Source: Parabacteroides timonensis
Lineage (GTDB): Bacteria; Bacteroidota; Bacteroidia; Bacteroidales; Tannerellaceae
Assembly: GCF_900128505.1 (NCBI RefSeq)
Contig: NZ_LT669935.1
Span: 1-17,665 of the forward strand
Reading direction: 5' to 3'
Length of the DNA stretch: 17,665 bases
Numbering within the stretch: the stretch's first letter is position 1; each line of letters opens with the position of its first letter. Below the pieces are notes generated by a model. The model saw nothing but the letters and a program-made list of their open reading frames with translations, ran no database searches and was not told the DNA's origin. Below are positions 14,093 through 17,665 of this stretch, in pieces. The position numbers were made by a program, and so were the translations under genes.

Positions 14093-16047
14093 TGGAACCA
14101 GCAAAGAAGGAATTATCATTTGTCTTTATATTGCTTTCCGTAATAATCGGGGGCGTGATAATCTTTCAGTGGGTTTTGGTGAATGATCTTTGTTCACCAA
14201 GCCCAGCTATATTATTGCAGTTGGGAAAGCTTTTACGCAAAGCTATCATGTTTCGATTCCTATATGTAATATTACTAACAGGATTGGCTTTTCTGTTCCC
14301 GGTGCAAAAGAGAAAGGATGAGTCCTTAAAATATGCATATACAACCACTACATTAGTTTTAGCAATTGCTTTGATATTAGGATTCAGTAATGTTCTATCA
14401 TGGTACAATTTACTAGTTTTTCCGATAGTATTTATAGGATTTACAATACTTGTGATCCAGACAGCTGGCTTTTACCTTAAACGGCATGTGGTATCTGATA
14501 AATCTATCTTCGGGATATCACATGAAGAATCAGAGTTTTATTTTGATTTTGAAACAGTAGAAGGAAATCTTAGAATCCATAAGCCACAGCAAAATCTTTA
14601 TATTGACGGTGGTCCGGGATCTGGAAAATCGGAAAGCTGGATTAAGGGTATCATCTATCAATGTGCAGAGCGTAACTATGCCGGATTTGTATATGATTGG
14701 GAAGGAGATCCTACTAAACCGGGGTCGCCTATTTTGTCCCGGATCGCATACGGTAGTATAGAATATTTTAAAAGAAAGAATGTATCAACACCAGCCTTCG
14801 CTTTCATAAATTTTGTAGACATGTACCGGACGGTTCGTGTTAATGTACTTTCGGAAAAATATGTTCCTAAAGGAAGCGAATCCTTGTTTATTCGTAATAT
14901 CGCTACTACCTTAATGAAAAACCTTGAAAGTTCATGGAAGGAAAAAACTGATTTCTGGGCGAACAATGCGATTAACTATGTATATTCAATTGCTTATAAA
15001 TGTTACAAAGAACGAGCAAAGGGAATAGGAACTTTACCCCATGTAATCGCTTTTGCATTATCAGATAGTGATCTGGTCTTTAAATGGCTCTCTGAGGATG
15101 CGGAAATTGCGCTAAACATGTCTTCCATGTTAACCGCATGGCGTTTAGGCGCACAGCAGCAGACCGCTGGTGCGGTATCTTCTGCACAGACTCCGCTTGT
15201 TTTGCTTAACAATAAATACATCTTTTGGGTGCTATCACCACTTCCGGAAGAAGAATATTCACTGGATATAACTAATCCGGATCATCCTACACTGCTGTGT
15301 ATAGGCAATGCTCCTTCAATTAAAGAAGCAGTATCTCCTCCTGTTAGTTGTATCGCTAGCGTTGTCATGTCGCAAATGAATAATCCCGGCAAACAAAAGA
15401 GCGTTTTTATGGTGGATGAATTTCCAACGGTAAATTTGCAGGGTATAGATGTATTTATAGGTACAGCACGTAAACACAATGTAGCTACAATCTTAGCCGT
15501 ACAGGACTTTAATCAAGCAATCCGGGATTATGGAGAGAAAAGTGCAAATATCCTGCGATCTTCTTGTGGTAGCCAAGCCTATGGAATGACCGGTAACGAA
15601 AAGACGGCAAAGGATCTGGAAAATCTTTTGGGAGAAACGAAAGAAGCACAGGAATCGTTCTCACATCAGGAATCCGGTACTGGAAGCATGACCGAATCTC
15701 TGCAAAAAGAGAAAGTAGTAAAGGCTCGTGAAGTTGCCGGGCAGAGTGTAGGTCACTTCATCGGCAAGGTCGCTGGTGGTAAACCTCCTTATTTTAATAC
15801 ACAATTTAATATGTGTAAGTTTGTAGATAAGGATATTCCACCTTTTTCCAAACTTGTAAATTTGGGAGAAGGCAAAGGAGAATTAGAGTATGATATAATG
15901 GAAGAAATAGTAAATACAAATTATCGTTCAATCATCACAAAAGTAAATGCGATATTGGAAGATGTAAAGAATAAATCGGCAACGGATAATAAAGACAAAG
16001 AAAAAACTATGCCAAAAGACAATAATCATAAGGCATGGAAAGAATAA
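14092..16047 (+). CDS. VirD4/TraG-type type IV coupling protein (ATPase)
   Basis: A 651-aa protein with four N-terminal transmembrane helices (about 9-30, 52-72, 82-101, 105-127) and a cytoplasmic ATPase. Walker A is GGPGSGKS (173-180); Walker B is VFMVDEFP (438-445, acidic D442/E443), followed by GTARKHNVATILAVQDFNQA and the SCGSQAYGMTGNEKTAKDL region that resembles the TraM-recognition part of VirD4 proteins. Coupling proteins link the DNA-relaxase substrate to the channel. Its gene lies after the SSB, not adjacent to a relaxase gene, and no relaxase occurs in the window. The C-terminus is charged (KDKEKTMPKDNNHK). A 36-bp gap with a possible promoter follows. Confidence 0.88.
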   Translation: MEPAKKELSFVFILLSVIIGGVIIFQWVLVNDLCSPSPAILLQLGKLLRKAIMFRFLYVILLTGLAFLFPVQKRKDESLKYAYTTTTLVLAIALILGFSNVLSWYNLLVFPIVFIGFTILVIQTAGFYLKRHVVSDKSIFGISHEESEFYFDFETVEGNLRIHKPQQNLYIDGGPGSGKSESWIKGIIYQCAERNYAGFVYDWEGDPTKPGSPILSRIAYGSIEYFKRKNVSTPAFAFINFVDMYRTVRVNVLSEKYVPKGSESLFIRNIATTLMKNLESSWKEKTDFWANNAINYVYSIAYKCYKERAKGIGTLPHVIAFALSDSDLVFKWLSEDAEIALNMSSMLTAWRLGAQQQTAGAVSSAQTPLVLLNNKYIFWVLSPLPEEEYSLDITNPDHPTLLCIGNAPSIKEAVSPPVSCIASVVMSQMNNPGKQKSVFMVDEFPTVNLQGIDVFIGTARKHNVATILAVQDFNQAIRDYGEKSANILRSSCGSQAYGMTGNEKTAKDLENLLGETKEAQESFSHQESGTGSMTESLQKEKVVKAREVAGQSVGHFIGKVAGGKPPYFNTQFNMCKFVDKDIPPFSKLVNLGEGKGELEYDIMEEIVNTNYRSIITKVNAILEDVKNKSATDNKDKEKTMPKDNNHKAWKE

Positions 16048-16053
16048 AAACTA

Positions 16054-16061
16054 TATATTTG
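16054..16061 (+). promoter_or_regulatory. Possible Bacteroides-type -7 box before the lipoprotein genes
   Basis: TATATTTG fits the TAnnTTTG -7 consensus of Bacteroidetes promoters exactly and lies 22 bp before the ATG at 16084, a sensible leader length. No TTTG-like -33 box is visible 19-21 bp upstream, so the call is tentative. If real, it gives the last three genes an expression source independent of the long operon. Confidence 0.35.
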
Positions 16062-16083
16062 TGAAAACATAAAAATTACATAT

Positions 16084-16563
16084 ATGAAAAATTGGTTATT
16101 ATTGGGAGTTTTAATATTGGGCTTAAGTTCATGTGGCTCCCCCGAATATGAAAAGGCAATTGCCGATTGGATTCAAACAGATGAAGACGGTACTTGGACT
16201 GATCTTAAGTTTGAATTGATAGAGTTGCTTGAAGAAAAAGATGTGACAGTTTCCGACAGTTTATTGTATTTGGAAAGTAAAGGTGCTCAACAGGTACAAA
16301 TAATAGAAAGAGCGGAGAATCCCCGTGCTTTGATCAGAACTTCTTTCTCTGATTACGCCAAGGCTAAAGATAATTTAAAATGGATAGAGAAAAAGAAAAT
16401 GGAGTATAAGGATAGAGATAGTACAGAGGTGTTAGCCAAACTATTGAAATGCAAGTATGCAATTGTTCCACCTAGTTTAAAGGCTAGGCAGGAAAAAACA
16501 GAAACATTTTTGCTCACTCCTGACATGATCAGCTGCTTGGGTAGAATAAAATATGGAAAGTAG
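16084..16563 (+). CDS. Hypothetical lipoprotein
   Basis: A 159-aa protein with a type II signal peptide: basic start, hydrophobic stretch and lipobox LSSC with Cys17. The mature part is helical and charged (EYEKAIADWIQTDEDGTW, LIELLEEKDVTVSDSLLYLESKG), suggesting a coiled-coil or helical bundle anchored to a membrane. The residues after Cys17 (GSPEYEK) are not a clear surface-export signal, so a periplasm-facing anchor is as likely. No family is recognised. It is the first gene after the coupling protein, and with the next two it forms a short tail of envelope genes at the edge of the inverted repeat. Entry exclusion is conceivable from position only. Confidence 0.6.
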   Translation: MKNWLLLGVLILGLSSCGSPEYEKAIADWIQTDEDGTWTDLKFELIELLEEKDVTVSDSLLYLESKGAQQVQIIERAENPRALIRTSFSDYAKAKDNLKWIEKKKMEYKDRDSTEVLAKLLKCKYAIVPPSLKARQEKTETFLLTPDMISCLGRIKYGK

Positions 16564-16591
16564 TGATAATCTAATATTAAATTGTAGTATA

Positions 16592-17026
16592 ATGAAAAAG
16601 AGTAGATTATTTTTCTTGTTGTGTACCTTCTTGATACTATTTTCTTGTAGTGGGTCGGATGATGATAAGTTTTCACTGAAAGATGAAGCATATACGTATA
16701 AGGTTGTATTTGAGGTCATTGGAACAGACTATATGGCTGAAGCGCATGTATTAAACACAGACAATGTTCCGTTATATGATGCGACTGATAATAAAAATTT
16801 GAAGCAGGCATCTATAAATGAGGAATTTGTAGGAAAGAAGGTGTATTATACTACGGACAAAGTACAAATGTTTTCCTCACAAGGAATTATACTTAGCAAA
16901 TCTGGTGCAACCTTGACTATGACGGTATATGAGGACAATAAAGAGGTGTATAAAAATACGGTCTCTGTTCCTGATGGCAAAAACACAGTAAAGGATTTGC
17001 ATTACTATAAAAATAATGTAGAATGA
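16592..17026 (+). CDS. Hypothetical surface-exposed lipoprotein
   Basis: A 144-aa protein; ATG 16592 is chosen because the signal peptide begins there (MKKSRLFFLLCTFLILFSC), rather than an upstream in-frame ATG at 16553 that overlaps the previous gene. The lipobox is LFSC with Cys19. It is followed directly by SGSDDD, an acidic run of the type known to send Bacteroidetes lipoproteins to the cell surface, so outside exposure is likely. The mature part is beta-rich (YKVVFEVIG, KKVYYTTDKVQMF, TLTMTVYEDNKEVY), like a small immunoglobulin-like or sandwich fold. The function is unknown. It overlaps the PH-domain gene by ATGA, implying coupled translation. Confidence 0.65.
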   Translation: MKKSRLFFLLCTFLILFSCSGSDDDKFSLKDEAYTYKVVFEVIGTDYMAEAHVLNTDNVPLYDATDNKNLKQASINEEFVGKKVYYTTDKVQMFSSQGIILSKSGATLTMTVYEDNKEVYKNTVSVPDGKNTVKDLHYYKNNVE

Positions 17027-17520
17027 TAAGCGATTTGCAAGCGGATATAACTTTGAAACCCAAATTAGGTTATTGGGTTTCAAAGTATTTTGTGATAATT
17101 GTTGTTGCGTCTCTACTCCCGTTCCCTGCTATTTATTGGAATTTAGAAATGCCAGTACATTATGCGCTGATGGGGCTGTTTTTAGTTGTTTGGATTATGT
17201 TATGTTACACATACATAGATACACTGTTTGCTACAAAATGGATTATTACCAAGGATGAACTGATCTTCAGACATGGTATAGTCTCAAGACGAGAGGATCA
17301 TTTAGAATTATATAGAGTGATTGATTATTCGGAAAAACAAAGTTTTTTACAACTAATTTTTCACAATAAAACAGTGAAAGTTATATCAGGTGACGCTTCT
17401 GACCCTGTTTTATATATGTATGGAATTGATCAGAAAACACCTATTATAGGTCCTTTGCGTGATAGGGTTAAAATCGCAAGGAAAGAAAGCGGAATTTTTG
17501 AGGTTACAAACAGATCTTGA
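17023..17520 (+). CDS. Bacterial PH-domain (YdbS/bPH2-type) membrane protein
   Basis: A 165-aa protein. After a short N-terminus there are two transmembrane helices (about 22-40 and 46-64), then a bacterial PH-like domain (about 70-150): TKWIITKDELIFRHGIVSRR, LELYRVIDYSEKQSFLQ and FHNKTVKVISGD follow the bPH2 pattern 'T...L....G......IPL..I......Q....'. Such proteins are membrane-associated and mostly of unknown function. The start ATG 17023 overlaps the lipoprotein stop (ATGA). A perfect 14-bp stem-loop falls in codons 10-22. The stop lies 15 bp before the right inverted repeat. A role in envelope adaptation or exclusion is only inferred. Confidence 0.75.
   Translation: MISDLQADITLKPKLGYWVSKYFVIIVVASLLPFPAIYWNLEMPVHYALMGLFLVVWIMLCYTYIDTLFATKWIITKDELIFRHGIVSRREDHLELYRVIDYSEKQSFLQLIFHNKTVKVISGDASDPVLYMYGIDQKTPIIGPLRDRVKIARKESGIFEVTNRS
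17050..17086 (+). other. Perfect 14-bp stem-loop inside the PH-domain gene
   Basis: ACTTTGAAACCCAA (17050-17063) and TTGGGTTTCAAAGT (17073-17086) are exact reverse complements around the 9-nt loop ATTAGGTTA. By a rough count, a 14-bp perfect repeat with so short a loop is expected about 0.001 times in a window this size. It lies 27 nt inside the coding sequence and is not followed by a long T-run, so it is more plausibly a translation- or RNA-stability element than an intrinsic terminator. Confidence 0.7.
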
Positions 17521-17535
17521 AAAGGAAGAAAAAAT

Positions 17536-17558
17536 TTCAGTTTAAAAAAACGTTCGTT
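17536..17558 (-). repeat. Right inverted repeat
   Basis: Exact reverse complement of 1-23, starting TTCAGTTT and ending ACGTTCGTT. It lies 15 bp after the stop of the PH-domain gene and 72 bp before the recombinase start. It cannot be extended inward (17535 differs), and outward extension on the left is cut by the window edge. Confidence 0.9.
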
Positions 17559-17566
17559 TTAATAAA
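17541..17566. other. Putative 26-bp serine-invertase crossover site
   Basis: Around the central TT (17553-17554) the two 12-bp arms match as an inverted repeat at 10 of 12 positions (left arm read outward in complement: CGTTTTTTTAAA; right arm: CGTTTTAATAAA). A 26-bp imperfect palindrome with a 2-bp centre is the standard layout of sites such as Salmonella hix. The core AAACGTTCGT also fits the ARACGTTCGT-like consensus I recall, without checking, for Bacteroides fragilis invertible promoters. Confidence 0.7.
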
Positions 17567-17588
17567 TTTAAAAATCACCTTCTCTATA

Positions 17589-17619
17589 TTTTTCAAAAGC
17601 TATGTACGTGCTACTTTTG
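17589..17619 (+). promoter_or_regulatory. Possible promoter of the serine recombinase gene
   Basis: TACTTTTG (17612-17619) fits the Bacteroidetes -7 box TAnnTTTG; TTTT (17589-17592), one mismatch from TTTG, lies 19 bp upstream. The ATG at 17631 is only 11 bp downstream of the box, which would give a very short leader, so either the promoter or the start codon may be misassigned. Confidence 0.35.
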
Positions 17620-17630
17620 CCGTAAAAATT

Positions 17631-17665
17631 ATGAAATATGGTTATGCACGTGTATCAACTCCGGA
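17631..17665 (+). CDS. Serine site-specific recombinase, N-terminus only (runs off the window)
   Basis: Eleven codons are visible: MKYGYARVSTP. The GYARVST segment is the N-terminal signature of the resolvase/invertase family, in which the serine of RVS (here S9) is the catalytic nucleophile. Placement immediately outside an inverted repeat of invertase type suggests a Hin/Mpi-like DNA invertase acting on the flanking sites. A resolvase or a large serine integrase cannot be excluded from 11 residues. The rest of the gene lies beyond 17665. ATG 17631 is the natural start given the signature position. Confidence 0.75.
   Translation, partial: MKYGYARVSTP

Larger units (their letters stand above)
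1..17558. mobile_element. Candidate invertible segment carrying a type IV secretion / conjugation operon
   Basis: Positions 1-23 and 17536-17558 are exact inverted copies of each other and enclose a single co-directional block of conjugation genes. The first start codon is 1 bp inside the left copy and the last stop codon 15 bp inside the right copy. A serine-recombinase gene begins 72 bp outside the right copy. Central AA (5-6) and TT (17553-17554) dinucleotides are in opposite orientation, which for serine invertases directs inversion of the intervening ~17,548 bp rather than deletion. Seen: repeats, gene packing and recombinase start. Inferred: that the recombinase acts on these sites and that the segment flips. 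A transposon with terminal inverted repeats is the main alternative. Confidence 0.6.

Noticed and set aside
1..17558. Inverted repeats as terminal repeats of a cut-and-paste transposon
   Set aside because: No transposase occurs in the segment, the site has a 2-bp-centred palindrome typical of serine invertases, and a serine recombinase lies just outside. It stays the main alternative until flanks are seen.
1..17665. tRNA, rRNA, CRISPR arrays, insertion sequences
   Set aside because: No repeat-spacer pattern, transposase or structured-RNA signature was seen; almost all bases are in plus-strand genes.

Overview
The window reads as part of a conjugative element (an ICE or conjugative plasmid) from a Bacteroidetes host, most likely Bacteroidales. 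The evidence is the AT-rich composition, the nearly SD-free translation starts, the TAnnTTTG-type promoter boxes, the surface-lipoprotein export motif SGSDDD, and above all a run of genes resembling the CTnDOT-type Tra proteins. Nearly all of the window is one tightly packed rightward gene block with short gaps, stop/start overlaps of the TAATG and ATGA kind, and no convincing minus-strand gene.

Layout. Positions 1-23 are one copy of an inverted repeat. From 25 to 10421 lies the type IV secretion machine: a TraO-like outer-membrane protein, a tiny membrane protein, an unknown acidic membrane protein, a TraE/VirB2-like pilin, TraF (VirB3-like), the ATPase TraG (VirB4-like), a Bro-N/HTH regulator, a second TraE-like pilin, TraI (VirB5-like), TraJ (VirB6-like), TraK (VirB8-like), TraM (VirB10-like), a 59-aa two-helix protein and TraN (VirB9-like). 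From 10427 to 16047 lies a DNA-handling block: a DUF3945-like protein, a 62-aa acidic protein, an ArdC-like anti-restriction metallopeptidase, a small SSB and a VirD4-type coupling protein. From 16084 to 17520 there are two lipoproteins and a bacterial-PH membrane protein, possibly with their own promoter. No relaxase, VirB11-type ATPase, lytic transglycosylase or integrase is visible.

Main finding. The first 23 bases recur exactly, in inverted orientation, at 17536-17558, just after the last gene. The right copy sits in a 26-bp near-palindrome with a central TT dinucleotide, the layout of a serine-invertase crossover site, and its core resembles the repeats flanking invertible capsule promoters in Bacteroides fragilis. 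At 17631, immediately outside the repeat, a gene starts with MKYGYARVSTP, the N-terminal signature of serine recombinases. The first ATG lies 1 bp inside the left repeat and the last stop 15 bp inside the right repeat, so the repeats frame the gene block almost exactly. I infer a ~17.5-kb invertible segment carrying a whole conjugation operon, whose head has no room for a promoter of its own and would be switched by flipping relative to promoters outside the segment. Inversion itself is not shown by this single orientation.

Other notable points are paralogous pilins, a phage-type Bro-N regulator between virB4 and pilin genes, a ~50-residue module present twice in the DUF3945-like protein and once in the ArdC-like protein, and a perfect 14-bp stem-loop inside the start of the PH-domain gene.
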